Assembly (NCBI GenBank): GCA_031216915.1
Contig: CM062290.1
Coordinates: forward strand, 385,808,718 to 385,872,717
Length of the DNA: 64,000 nt
Reading direction: 5' to 3'
Origin: Pictodentalium vernedei
Lineage: Eukaryota > Mollusca > Scaphopoda > Dentaliida > Dentaliidae
The notes under the pieces are model-generated. The model ran no database searches. It was not told the DNA's origin and saw only the letters and a program-made list of their open reading frames with translations. How positions within the stretch are numbered: the first letter of the stretch is position 1; every line of letters starts with the position of its first letter. Shown here one piece after another: positions 10,182-21,320 of the stretch. The translations under genes and the position numbers were made by a program.

Positions 10182-11393
10182 TCTTGACAAAGTCAAGCTG
10201 AGCTTATCTCATCGCTCTCCGTCCGTCGTCCGTCAACACCATGTTTTGGTCTTCTCCTCCAAAGCCACTGGGCCAATTCAAGTGAAAGTTTGTGTGAGTG
10301 ATGGTCCCAGAGGAGCATTCTGTTTTTGTTCAACTCAGCATGCTCAGCCCCATAGGGAGGGAGTGAGGGAAAATGCTCCAAAATATTTTAAAAATCTTCT
10401 TCTCATGAACCAGTGTGTACAATGACTTGATATTTGCTATCGAGCTTCCTTTTGAGGTGTAGAATCAAGTTTGTTCAAACAAAGTTCGTGAAGGAATATT
10501 TGGCTTTGTAATGGGAGGGGTAAGATTTTTGGCCCCACCCAAAATTTCTATTTCAAGAACCAGTGGGCCAACTTCAACCAAATTTAGCATGTAGTTTAAG
10601 TGGGTCCTAAGTAATTGATTGATGTGTGAACATTTTTTTTTTCACAGCCCTTTGACAACCCCAGGAGCTAAAAACAGAAAAAATATTCAAAAGCCCATAT
10701 ATCCCAAACCAGAAGGAACAGAGAACTGGTATTTGGTATGAAACATCCTTAGGACCAGAAGGAGGGATTTAAAAAAAATTGCCACCAGTTCAATCAGGGT
10801 GCCTGGTAGAGGGTATTGAAAAAATGATGAGTCAGTATTTTTGCAGTAGTCTTATCCCTGGAGGATTTCATTCTCAGAAATTTTTGATTTACATATTGTG
10901 TTCTTAAATTAACAAAAATTCTGTTATGAACATTTAATCTTGTTATTACAATCTGTCAGTTCTGTGGGGGGTACTTTTGTTTGTTTTAGAAAGATTTTTA
11001 TTTATGTTTAATGAACCATTTCAATGCTGGAAAACGTCTGATACCTGTATGCATGTCTTTAATTTATCCCTCTCAAGGCTGCAGTGTGGGTTCCAAAGAT
11101 TTTTATTGATGCCATGAACAAACAAAAAACCCTTTCAATACTGTAGATGTATTTTTTTCTGATTCCTTGGAAAAAAAATTGCTCTGATTCCTGTCTGAAT
11201 ATCTTTAATTTAACCCTCTCATGACTTCAGTGTGTTTTTTCCAAAGATTTTTTTCTCACATGATGGACTCTTTCTCTACTGATTTCATGTTGAATGAACC
11301 CTTTCTATGCTGGAAAACATTTATCCGATTCCTGTGTGCACGTCTTTAATTTAACCCTCAAAACTGCAGGTCTGTAGCAGGGAGTTCCAAAGA
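10171..11393 (+). mobile_element. Palindrome-headed element T1a
   Basis: After five T bases, AGCTCATCTTGACAAAGTCA and its continuation form a head palindrome at 10176-10204, followed by a CCGTCCGTCGTCCGTC tract. The body is non-coding. About 300 bp of the start recurs in direct orientation at 11394, so this is the first of two joined copies. Confidence 0.75.
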
Positions 11394-13292
11394 TTTTTAG
11401 CTCATCTTGACAAAGTCAAGCTGAGCTAATCTCCGTCATCCGTCAACACCATGTTCTGGTCTTCTGCTCCAAAGCCACTGGGCCAATTCGATTAAAAGTT
11501 TGTGTGAGTGATGGTCCCGAAGGAGCATTGCATTTTTGTTCAACTCAACATGCTCAGCCCCATAGGGAGGGAGTGGGGGAAAAATGCTCCAAAAATATTT
11601 TTAAAAATCTTCTCATGAACCAGTGTGTACAATGACTTGATATTTGCTACGGAGCTTCCTTTTGAGGTGTAGAATCAAGTTTGTTCAAACAAAGTTCGTG
11701 AAGCAATATTTGGCTTTGTAATGGTCGAGGTAAGATTTTTGGCCCCGCCCAAAATTTCTATTTTCTGAACCGATGGTCCTTGACACATGCAAAAAAAAAC
11801 ATTCCCACATCCCCATGGGAATCCTGAGAGCTTAAAATAGAAATATTTTCAAACGGCCATATTTCCAAAACCACATGGAACAGCGACCTGTTATTTGGTA
11901 TGAAGTATCCTTAGGACCAGTAGAATTGAATGGTAAAAAACAATTGCCATCGGTTATGTTAAGGTGTTCTGTAATGGGCATCGAAAAAAATGCTGAGTGA
12001 GCATATTTGCAAAAATTTTAAAAAATCTTTTCTCCAGAACCAATCATTTGAATCTTTTGATATTTGGTATACAGCATCATGGGGGAAGGGGGGGGGGGGG
12101 GGGGGGGGCAGATACAAGTTTGTTAAAATAAAGCCCATTGGTTCATATTTAGGCCCAATATAGGAGCCTGAATGTTTTACATAGGGTAATATGGGGAATA
12201 TTCTTTAAAAATCTTCTTATTCAGAACCACCAGTCAGAATCTTTTAATGTTTGATTTACATCATTGGTATGAGGGTCAGAATCAAGCTTGTTCAACCCAA
12301 GTTCCTAGGTTAATATTTGGGCTTCCCACAGAAGTCCAAATTTTAACTTTGTTCAATATGGGGGATAATTTTAAAAAATCTTCTTCTTCAGATCCACCAG
12401 GCAAAATGCTTTCATATTTGGTATGCAGCATCTCTAGGAGGCCAGATTCAAGTTTGTTCAAATCAGATCCCTAGGTATATATTTGAGCTCGCAATGGTAG
12501 ACAAATTTTTACTTAGTGCGATATGAGGAAATTTCTTTAAAAATCTTCTTCTTCAGATCCACCAGTCGGAATCTATTTGGTATACAACATCTCTAGAGGA
12601 GGTCAGATTCCAGTTTGTTCAATTCAAGAGCCTGGGTTAATATTTGGGCTCCATATGGTACTAGGGCAACTTAGTACAATATGAGGGAATTTCTTCAAAA
12701 ATCCTCTTCTTCAGATCCACTCTTCAGATCCACTAGTCAGAATGCTCTCATATTTGGTATACGACATCTCTAGGAGGGGCAGATTCAAGTTTGTTCAAAT
12801 TGGATCCATAGGGTAATATTTGGGCTCGCTATGGTAGCCAAAATTTTAACTTAGTGCAATATGAAGAAATTTCTTTAAAATTTCTCTTCAGATCCAACAG
12901 TCAGAATGCTTTCATATTTGGTACACAACATCTCTAGAGAAGTCAGATTCAACTGTGTTCAAATTGAGAGCCTGGGTTAATATTTGGGCTCCATATGGGT
13001 TGCCGGAATTGGCCACTTTGCTGAAGATTTAAAAATTTTGTATTCAGTACCCTCTAGAGGTGTGTAACTAAGATTAATCCACATAGGTTGTATCAAGGAG
13101 CTTCATAGTGGAGCTCTACATTTTACATTATGATCAACTGAAGAAAAGGCATGATGCCCAGATTATTTTTGTCACTCCTGAAGGACTCAAGGAGATGGAT
13201 TGCTTAATGCTTAATGTAGATTCATTCTTGGACTCTGTTTATATTGTGATCTGTTCAAGATGGGCGCTTCAGGCCCCGTGGGGCCTCTTGTT
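11394..13292 (+). mobile_element. Palindrome-headed element T1b with tandem body
   Basis: The head palindrome is at 11399-11427. From about 12200 the body is built of diverged units of about 160-200 bp with shared phrases such as TTCAGATCCACCAGTC, TTCATATTTGGTATAC and TAATATTTGGGCT. It ends with the hairpin AGGCCCCGTGGGGCCT (13271-13286) followed by CTTGTT. It contains a G-run near 12080-12108. There is no coding capacity. Confidence 0.7.
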
Positions 13293-13620
13293 CTTCTTTT
13301 GTCCTGTCTGGCATCTCTTTTTCCACATTTTTGACCTTCCTTCGTACTCATACTTCCGAACAGGGTTCCGTCTGGAAGCTGTGGTTAACATTTCTGGACA
13401 TACAACAGGATAAGTTGTCAATGCATCTGATGATAATGGTGAAATCTACATTGAAGCTGTTAATGTTATCATATCACAGACAAGTGGTTTCTATGCATTC
13501 TCTACCAGGCCTGGCATTCTTTAGGAGTGCAGGAGTGCTGCACGCCTACAAAAAATGAGTAGGGCAATTTTTTGCACCCCTTGATTTTCTGGAATGCCTG
13601 ACCTGTTTGGGACTGCCTTT
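13293..13620. other. Non-coding DNA next to a palindrome
   Basis: No gene. A 70-bp phrase at about 13536-13606 (GTAGGGCAATTTTTTGCACC and onward) returns in direct orientation at 13943-13994, flanking the palindrome below. Confidence 0.4.
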
Positions 13621-13633
13621 AAAGTCTACTATC

Positions 13634-13700
13634 ATTTCGTCCTCTGAGTTCCAATGTGTTCTCTGTGCCACAGAGAACACATTGGAACTCAGGGGACGAT
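13634..13700. repeat. Palindrome family H, copy 1
   Basis: GAGTTCCAATGTGTTCTCTG faces its complement directly, with CGTCC and GGACG outside. Arms are about 30 nt. Related palindromes lie at 33303-33371 and 38040-38106. Confidence 0.85.
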
Positions 13701-13999
13701 TTGTAAGTGTTGCATTGATTCACAATAATTCCTGACTCACTCTGTGTCGCATTTCGATAGATTTTGAGTGTAGAAGACAGGCATATAAGAATTGAATGCA
13801 ACATTTTGAATAATGAGAAGATGTTTGTGGCAATTTTTCCACTATGCAACTGAATGTAGTCCAATTTATCAGTCACAATATTAATACCTTGAAGTGAATA
13901 TAACCAAAATAGCATACATGTGCAATTACACTCCCAAGCAATCTGAGGAGGGCAACTGTTTTGCACTCCTTGATTTTCTAGATTGCCAAGCCTGCTCTA

Positions 14000-14852
14000 C
14001 TGCTACCTCTTAGCTAATATTCCCTGTGCTATGTCTCGGGAGTTCACTCCCAGCTTTCTTGTTGACTTCGCTTCTTTCTTGTCGTTTTGGTTTCACCTTG
14101 ACAGGGATTCCCTCATTGTTTTTTTCATGCTTTTACACTATTTGGTTTACAGAAAATAAAAACAGAAATACTTATCAATTATTCCAAAATAAAATTCAGT
14201 AGAGTCCAGTAATACAGTGATGAAGAAACTTTCCAGCTGGTATTATAATATCCAAGAATGTGTCTTCAGAAACAGTATCCAATAAGCTGTAATGAAAAGT
14301 TTACTAAAAAATTCAGCCGCCTCCAATAAATTATAAAACCACTCAGCAAAATTCAAATGCAATTAATATCCAATAAGTATTGGTGTCGCAGGTAGTTTAA
14401 AAAATAATCCTGTAGGATCCTGGCTTTTCTCAAAAGTAAATTATCTTTCACAAGGAGAATAAATTCTCTTCAAAATTCTCTTTTTGAAATACTTTTCCAA
14501 TACACAAAGAAGCACAGATTCTCAAAAATATTCCAAAGAATATATAATAAATTCTCAGCTGCTTCTATAATAATACACTGTCCTGTAATAATAATCTCCA
14601 GTGTTCATTTAATGATGAATGTAAACAAATGACTTCTCAATGCTGTCTGTATGAAAAGAATGCCTTGTGAGATAAACAAAATTTCTGAATTCTATTGACA
14701 GAGGTTATTTACATAGTCTTCACTCTTCAGATAGAGAGTTCCTAAGAAATTTCTCCAGTGTTCTGGTTCTGTTAATTTTTGATTTGTTTGATTGAAGTCA
14801 CCTCATTAAGCTTCTGGATGATTCTGTCTTAATTTCATGTAAACAAGTGGGA
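14000..14852. other. AT-rich DNA without recognised features
   Basis: No exon, RNA gene or element end is seen. It ends at a C-run (14853-14872). Confidence 0.4.
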
Positions 14853-14878
14853 CCCCCCCCCCCCCCCCCCTTAAACAA

Positions 14879-15134
14879 TACAATACATGGAGAGTGTATT
14901 ATCACTGAATCACATGCAGAGTGGAGATTCCACCCAAGCAATAATTGTAAATTTGTTGCAAAGCATAACAAGCACAAGCAAAGTTCCATGGCCCTCCGAT
15001 TTAAACCTGAGGGTCTATTGGCTAAAACATTGCTTGTGTTTTTTGTCCATGTGTACAGAATCTTCAAGTGATACTTTGGGTGATAACTCTACTCCACGGG
15101 TGATTTAGTTACAATCCATTCTCCGCATACTGTA
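14879..15134 (+). mobile_element. MITE family A, copy 3
   Basis: It runs from TACAATACATGGAGAGTG to TTCTCCGCATACTGTA. The core is partly lost (CCATGGCCCTCCGATTTAAA). It begins 7 bp after a 20-nt C-run. Confidence 0.8.
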
Positions 15135-15299
15135 GGTGAGCTACAGTGAGCTAAAAATAGACTCTGTATTGTTAAACAGTGTCTGTGAACATGTTGATAG
15201 GTACATTCAAAGGTCATTCAGTGCAAATGAGTGTTCACACAAGCCAGAATCTGCTTATTCTAAATAAAAAAAGAATACTTTTACAAAAATATTGAGTAT

Positions 15300-15919
15300 A
15301 ATTATTACGCCCCCAACTTGAAAAGTCAAAGGGGTATGAAACCTCTGTCTGTCCATTAGTCCATCCATCCGTACCAGCATTTTCCCTTGTATCTCAGCCA
15401 CTGCTACTCTGATTTGAATGATATTTGGTGATGTGATAGAGCATCATGGGGGAATGATACATATGTAGCGCAAGCTTCTTCCACATTTTTTCCAGAGTTA
15501 TGGTCCTTTTTCGACTTAGAAAATTCCTTTCATCTGAACATTTTCCCATGTAGCTCAGCTACAGCTACTCCATTTTGAATTAAATATGGTACAGTGATAG
15601 AGTAACATTTGGGTAATGATATTTGCCTAGCATGAATTTGTGTGAATTTTATCCAGTGCTATGGTCCTTTTTCGACTTGAAAATTTCAAAATTCTCTTCC
15701 GTACAAACATATTTCCCTGTATCTCAGCCACTGCTACTCTGATTTGAATGATATTTGGTGTGGTCCTAGAGCATCAAGTGGTTACAATACCTGTGTAGCG
15801 TGAGTTTCTTCCACTCATTTTTTCCAGAGTTATGACCCTTTTTCACTCTTTCGACTTAGAAAATGTTTTGTTTTGTGGCTGGGGCATTATCAGCACCTTG
15901 CGATGCAGGCCTCTTGTTA
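15300..15919 (+). mobile_element. Palindrome-headed element T2
   Basis: The imperfect head palindrome at 15306-15336 (TACGCCCCCAACTTG / AAGTCAAAGGGGTA) is followed by TCTGTCTGTCCATTAGTCCA. Three units of about 165 bp share ATCTCAGCCACTGCTACTCT (near 15392, 15552 and 15720). The end GCAGGCCTCTTGTT matches the CTTGTT end of T1b. Confidence 0.7.
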
Positions 15920-16040
15920 ACTAAGGACATATCAATTCTAGAGCTGCCACGATTATTTGTTTTAATAATCGATAATCAGTCAACAATAATTGACAGTCAA
16001 TCGATTAACCGTATCATATACCATATGGGGATTTTTCTTG

Positions 16041-16368
16041 AAACTACAGTTAAAACTAGAAGTCCGGTCATGAAATGTGCACAAATAGCATGTCGATCTG
16101 CACGTTAATCTACATGTTGTGACCATAGTAAGGCTATCAAATTCTGTACATATGGTCTGTGCACAAGCAATGTTTCAGCCAATGGACCTCTGGTTGGTTA
16201 ACCCAGAGGTCCATTGGCAGAAACATTGCCTGTGTTTGCTATGAGTAACCAGGAGAACCTGCCATGCTTTGGATGCCATTCCATATGGCAATTGCGCGCA
16301 ATTCCTATGTACAGTTAAGCCTAGATAAGCACACAGTTCATGACAGGACTTCTAGTTTTAACTTTACC
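16041..16368. mobile_element. MITE family B, copy 2
   Basis: The ends CAGTTAAAACTAGAAGTCCG and GACAGGACTTCTAGTTTTAA are inverted. The core palindrome TTTCAGCCAATGGACCTCTG and its complement resembles the family A core although the ends differ. Confidence 0.8.
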
Positions 16369-16456
16369 TATGAAATATTCACTTACTGATAGTTAGTTAC
16401 TAAATATTTAGATTTTGTCGAATATCAGTTCTGAGGAACCAGATTGCCCCTTCTGT

Positions 16457-16717
16457 TACAGTATGTGGAGAGTGTATTATCACTAAATCACCCACAGAGT
16501 GGAGATTCCACCCGAGCAATAATTGCAATTTTGTTGCAAAGCATAATCAGCACCAGCAAAGTTTCAGCCAATGGACCTCCGGGTTAAACCCGGAGGTCCA
16601 TTGGCTGAAACATTGCTTGTGTTTTTTGTCGATATATACAAAATTTGAAAGTTATAGTTTGGGTGATAACTCCACTCCGTGGGTGATTTAGTTACCATCC
16701 ACTTTCCACGTACTGTA
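16457..16717 (+). mobile_element. MITE family A, copy 4 (best core)
   Basis: It runs from TACAGTATGTGGAGAGTG to ACTTTCCACGTACTGTA. The core GTTTCAGCCAATGGACCTCC is part of a perfect palindrome with 25-nt arms (16561-16585 and 16587-16611). Confidence 0.9.
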
Positions 16718-17059
16718 TATAACACATATCAACAGACTCCCTTTAAAAAGTTATCATTTGTTGTCCCCAATGTGGAACACATACTAAGGGAGGGAAGAAA
16801 TTCTTCCCTGCCTTATTGTGTATTCTGCAAATTCAGTTATACAAAATCCATGTGACAAACCATATCTAATGCTGCATCTCCTTTTTTCCCCAACACGTAG
16901 AAATAGATATTTTTGACATGAAAAAGGATACCACTTCTACATGTACAAAAAAGGCCAACAAAACCCTCAGTTATGAAACATAAGATTACTCATGTTATCA
17001 ACGATTAATTGAATAATCAATTAATTGTGTCACCTCAAATCAATTCTGATATTATAATA

Positions 17060-17472
17060 TGGGGCTATAAGTCCAAGGCCTAAAAAAATTAAAAATCTCT
17101 TTCTCAGGCCCTCCCGCATGGTCCTTTTGGCTGCCGTATGCTCTCTTTTTATAGCCAATGTAAACTTAAATAAAATAAAAATTACATGGTTTATGTCTGA
17201 TATTTTACCCAATTTAAAAAATTGATAAATTTGTCCCTTTAATGCATGAAGGCTTTGCATTGCAAAGCCTCCTTGCTCTCAAGGGACGAAATACACCACC
17301 ACCCATGCTATTCCGTAGATTATGAGGCCTAAAATATAAAACAATAGCATGAATTTTTGATGACAAAGAAATAATTAGAAAAATAAAAAATAAAATAAAA
17401 AAACGCTCGCCCGCATGCAATTTGACAAAAAATGGCCTGAGAAACAGAAGATCTGTTTTGTGGGGCCTAACA
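17060..17472. mobile_element. MITE family M, copy 1
   Basis: The inverted ends are AGGCCTAAAAAAATTAAAAA with CTTTCTCAGGCC at the left and GGCCTGAGAAACAGAAGATC at the right. The core palindrome is AGGCTTTGCATTGCAAAGCCT near 17249. Copies lie at 22966-23399 and 36664-37068. Confidence 0.75.
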
Positions 17473-17739
17473 TTCATCATCATCCAGGCCTTTAGATTAC
17501 CTCAATTTCACACCTTTTACAGTTGTCCCCAAATTAGAGAAGGTCTGAAGGCATCAAGAAAAATATATAAATTCTCTGTGCCTTTTCTGCATTTTAGAAT
17601 AACTTCCATCATAATATGACCATAGACAAAGAAAGACAAGACAGTAAAACATAACAGGATAAAACTGCTATTTCTGGTTTTAATGTCCCCTGATTAGCGC
17701 AATGGTGTCCCCAAAATAAATGAATTTAAAGGCCTGTAT

Positions 17740-17758
17740 CATCCTTTTTCTCTTCTAG
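17740..17758 (+). promoter_or_regulatory. Splice acceptor before zinc-finger exon
   Basis: The pyrimidine-rich TCCTTTTTCTCTTCTAG ends at 17758. The following frame is open and joins the zinc-finger frame with two bases of a split codon, so the intron would be phase 1. Confidence 0.7.
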
Positions 17759-18477
17759 GAAGTCAACCAGAGATTGTTAAATACAGCCAGAACTTTAGTC
17801 CAGATCATATGGATGATGATGCTTCTGCCACCAGTAACGTCTCCTCTAAACTTGAAGATGGTGAGGTTGACAGTCCAAAATCGCTTTATCTACTAGCATT
17901 TGAGACACTGGAAGCTTCACCCAGCAGTAAAGCACCCCTTGTTTTTGAAGTTTCATCCCTTGGAAAGAGAACGCACATTTGTGAATTCTGTTGTGAATCA
18001 TTCAGAAGCAAAGTTGAGAAAAAAAGTCATAAAAGAATTGTTCATGGAGAGTTGAAACCATTCACTTGTGATACTTGCTCCACCTCATTCTCGGAGGATT
18101 CAAGTCTTAAACGACATCAAAAAGTACACACGGGTGAAAAATCTTACATTTGTGAGGTGTGTGCGAGATGCTTTGCTGAGAAGTCGAGTTGTAATCGTCA
18201 TTTAAAAACACATACTGGTGAGAAATCATATTCTTGTGACCAGTGTGATCAGAAATTTTCTGAAAGATCCAGCTTGATTCGACATGGCAAGCGTCATACA
18301 GGGGAGAAGTCATTTGAATGTGATGTGTGTTATCGAGCTTTTGCTGAAAGGTCAAGCTTGATCAGACATGGAAAACTACACACTGGTGAGAGACCATACT
18401 CATGTAGGGTATGCTTGAGAAGCTTTGCTGAGAAGTCCAGTCTCATTCGACATCAAAAAATTCATTTATCTAGTTAA
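17759..18477 (+). CDS. C2H2 zinc-finger protein, last coding exon
   Basis: This is the only host gene I can support. From the internal ATG at 17809 it encodes 222 residues. An acidic, Ser-rich lead of about 55 residues is followed by six C2H2 fingers: Cys58-His79 (with HX4H), 87-107, 115-135, 143-163, 171-191 and 199-219, with TGEK-type linkers between fingers 2 to 6. Such proteins bind DNA in the nucleus. The frame is open upstream of the ATG to the acceptor at 17758, so earlier exons are likely and the ATG may be internal. Fingers 2 to 6 all carry Glu, Ser, Ser and Arg at helix positions -1, 2, 3 and 6. Orthology cannot be assigned by eye. Confidence 0.85.
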
Positions 18478-18712
18478 CCCCTGACCACTTCAACTCAGCA
18501 TTCCTGAATGGAATTCTCGTATTTACAATACACTCTACAATGATGTGACAGACACATTGACTTTGCATTTGTAAAGAGGATCTGTAACCATTTAATGCTG
18601 TAGCCCTTTCGGGTTGTTGGATTAAATTTGCACAGATTCTCACTACTGTCCACTGTATCTTCCATTCACAGGCATGGAAATAAGGAGCTTATATCATAAC
18701 CCATTACTCTCA
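18478..18712 (+). other. Likely 3' untranslated region of zinc-finger gene
   Basis: Non-coding sequence after TAA 18475-18477. ATTAAA at 18621-18626 is a possible poly(A) signal. A canonical AATAAA occurs only inside the MITE that follows (19075-19080). Confidence 0.5.
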
Positions 18713-19304
18713 AGTGCCTAATAATAGTACAGGGCAAAATAATAGTACAGGTGGAAAATTTCCTGAAAATTAATAATAGTACAGGGTCGAATAATAGTAT
18801 GGGTGGAATATTCCAATATGTGAGCCAACCGCTATGCTCTGAACTGTTTTCAGACGTCTGATGCTCTTGAAGTGGAGAAGGGCTAAATTACTTTCGGTTA
18901 TCATAATTTTCACATGGATTTGACTTGTTGCAATTTATGGGAGAGTGCCTGTAGACACTCTCCCATAAATTGCACCAAGGCAAAACCCTATAGACTAATT
19001 AATTCTGTTTCATTGAGGGTATGAATCACATCCACTGGGTACCAGGTCTTAAAGTTATGGTAGCAGTACTTCAGAATAAAGCCCAAATACATGCTTCCAG
19101 CTCTCTACCCATTAACATTTCCATTGAATCTGGTGTTTGCTTGTACATGTACCCTACTAGTTTGTTTTGGTGAACTTCTTGAGATAAGCAGCCGCTCTGC
19201 ACCTTCGATTGCTGAAAATTAATAATCATACATCAAATAAGAATCATACAGGCGGGAATTTTGTTCGAAAAAGAATAATTATACATGTATGATTATTAGG
19301 CACT
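18713..19304. mobile_element. MITE family S in the zinc-finger 3' side
   Basis: The ends AGTGCCTAATAATAGTA and TATGATTATTAGGCACT are inverted repeats. At its middle TGCAATTTATGGGAGAGTG (18929-18947) pairs perfectly with 18956-18974. Several AATAATAGTACAG repeats lie near the left end. Confidence 0.75.
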
Positions 19305-19419
19305 CAATAGTAGCAGTTTATGATAAATAACGTGGTGGTACATGTAACTTACAGAAATAATGTGTTGTGATGTTTTTCCGCCTCGGCTGTTTTACTCTGC
19401 TAGCCAAGCTGTGTACGTA

Positions 19420-19919
19420 TTAACCCTTTACCAGGGACCGACCTGGGCATGCGCCAGTGCGTATTTGGTTCTGAAACATCAGGACCTGGCTCTTAAATCT
19501 CAGAAATAGGCTTCTCAGTTGGCACGTAACTTCTCAGATCATATTTTGATATTCTTTCGATGGATAATCGAGAGAGACACTCTTACATGTATTATATATA
19601 TGATTATCATTTATCATTGTTGTAGAGTGCTTAAGTTAATACTTCAAGTCTTAATTACCAAGCATTAATCTTCACTGTGGTTTCTGATAAAGTCTTGGCT
19701 GCCTAAATAGGCAGCCAAGACTTGATCAGAAACCACAGTGAAGATTAATGTTTGCTATAGTGTACTAAATGAAAATGATGAGAGCTATTACATACTACTT
19801 GCAGTGTGTGTTACAAACAGCAGTGTGACTCCGTAAATTGAAATCTGGCGCATGAATTGAAAAAATAGGCTCCGAGGCTAGAGCGTATTTTAAATAGTCC
19901 TGATCGGTCCCTGCTTTAC
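19420..19919. mobile_element. TTAA-flanked MITE family D
   Basis: It starts TTAACCCTTTACCAGGGACC and ends GATCGGTCCCTGCTTTACC. The core palindrome at 19662-19750 has arms of about 40 nt (TCTTCACTGTGGTTTCTGAT and on). It runs directly into a family C element that supplies the right TTAA. Confidence 0.75.
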
Positions 19920-20134
19920 CCAACATAATGGCCAAAACCAACCAGCACTATTCACAAAAATCGCCTATTAATTTTTATTATTTTTCATTTTTTGTCTCAA
20001 CAACATAGGTTATGACCCCTCTTTGAACAAGCGCGTCCCAAAGAGGGGTCATGACATATGTTTTTGAGTAAAAAAATTAGTTATTCAAGAATTTTGTTTG
20101 TGTCATCTGCTTTTCATGTTACGTAAAGGGTTAA
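19914..20134. mobile_element. TTAA-flanked MITE family C, copy 1
   Basis: The left end TTTACCCAACATAATGGCC is shared with family D. The right end GTTACGTAAAGGGTTAA is intact. The core palindrome GGTTATGACCCCTCTTTG faces its complement near 20007-20070. Confidence 0.8.
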
Positions 20135-20657
20135 CAGAATTTCAGCCACCAAAAATAGCAACACCTAATGACAGTAATGAGTGATCTTGCTTTGACGAGG
20201 TCGCACATTAGTTGTCCCAATTTATTGTGGCAGAAATATGTTAAGATGTAAATGACATGCCACTTTTACTCCTATGTGGATGCAATGAGCAACCAATAAG
20301 TTGACCTTAAGTCCCGAGGTTTGACAGGCAAAACATACTGGATTAGGAATTCAATTTATGTGGTATTATTTTGTCATTGCATTATTTTGTCGTAATCTAC
20401 AGTTCATTTGCATATTTCAAATTGATGTAACCTCTGCATAACCCACACGATCATTTGTGAGTTATTTCCAGGCTTGCGTTGAAGTGTGTTCATTGACTGC
20501 CAAAGTTTCCTTCATTCTAAAATTCTAAATTGTTATGTATACTGCATGGGGGAGGGGTGGGGTGGGGCTGAGGGGTGCATCCCCCCATAAAATTTCAGTC
20601 ATGCCCTCCTCCCCCAGGTGATGTGGCCTAATTATTGATGCTCTTCGCAACTTAAAC
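20135..20657. other. Non-coding DNA ending in C-rich tract
   Basis: No gene is seen. G-rich and C-rich segments near 20548-20640 precede the homopolymer. Confidence 0.4.
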
Positions 20658-20671
20658 CCCCCCCCCCCACC

Positions 20672-20704
<33 letters not shown>

Positions 20705-20705
20705 A
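20658..20705. repeat. Long poly-C tract
   Basis: Nearly pure C over 48 bases with two interruptions. It is the longest homopolymer of the window. Confidence 0.95.
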
Positions 20706-21139
20706 CTCCTCCGCGTACAGCCTCCATGGCCATTGTTGTCCACCGGCACTTTCTCAGTCAATAATCAGTAGTGTTTAGCAAATATTTAATGAAAAATGCA
20801 TCAGGTTGTACTCTGTGCTTCATTCATTGAAAATTTGATGGTGATTCCATTGTTTTATGTTGGAGATTCACTGATAAGGCAAGTATGGAAATATTGGATA
20901 TATTACCCACAAGTGGAGTGGATTGTGACCTTTCCACAGCAACCTACCTATTATAGCTCCACTACAGTCGCTGTGGACTGGTCACTTTCCCCGGGTAGTC
21001 AATATTTCCACAGATGCAATAATATTTATTCCAAACACTAATTATAGGAATAATCATCAAAAATTTAATTAACATCGACAACTTATGATGACCAAAAACA
21101 TAATTCAATACTCTATCATTTAAATGATTGTATGCCCAA

Positions 21140-21320
21140 GATGAACAGGTCTGGGTTATCACTAAAACACCAATGGACATGGAGGGGGTTTTCACCCAAA
21201 TAATAACAACTCATATTCTCTTCAAATGCATAAGGAGCAGAATTGAAGTTCAGGGCAAATGGACTTCCTTGTTGAACCTGGAGGTACATTTTGTCTGGAA
21301 TTTTTTTGTGTCCATTATGT
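21140..21320. mobile_element. Half of a diverged family A MITE
   Basis: Phrases in family A order are visible: GGTTATCACTAAAACACCAA, TTCACCCAAATAATAACAAC, AAATGGACTTCCTTG, TTTTTTTGTGTCCAT. The ends are lost. Confidence 0.45.

Larger units (their letters stand above)
15938..17035. mobile_element. hAT-like element with ATCGATTAA-rich ends and nested MITEs
   Basis: It starts TAGAGCTGCCACGATTATTT and ends near ATCAATTAATTGTGTCACCT, an imperfect inverted pair of the hAT style. The ends are rich in ATCGATAATC motifs. Two MITEs (16041-16368 and 16457-16717) sit inside. No target duplication could be fixed. Confidence 0.5.

Noticed and set aside
20525-20761. Open frame with a poly-Gly run
   Set aside because: The glycine run is the translated poly-C tract. 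There is no other support.
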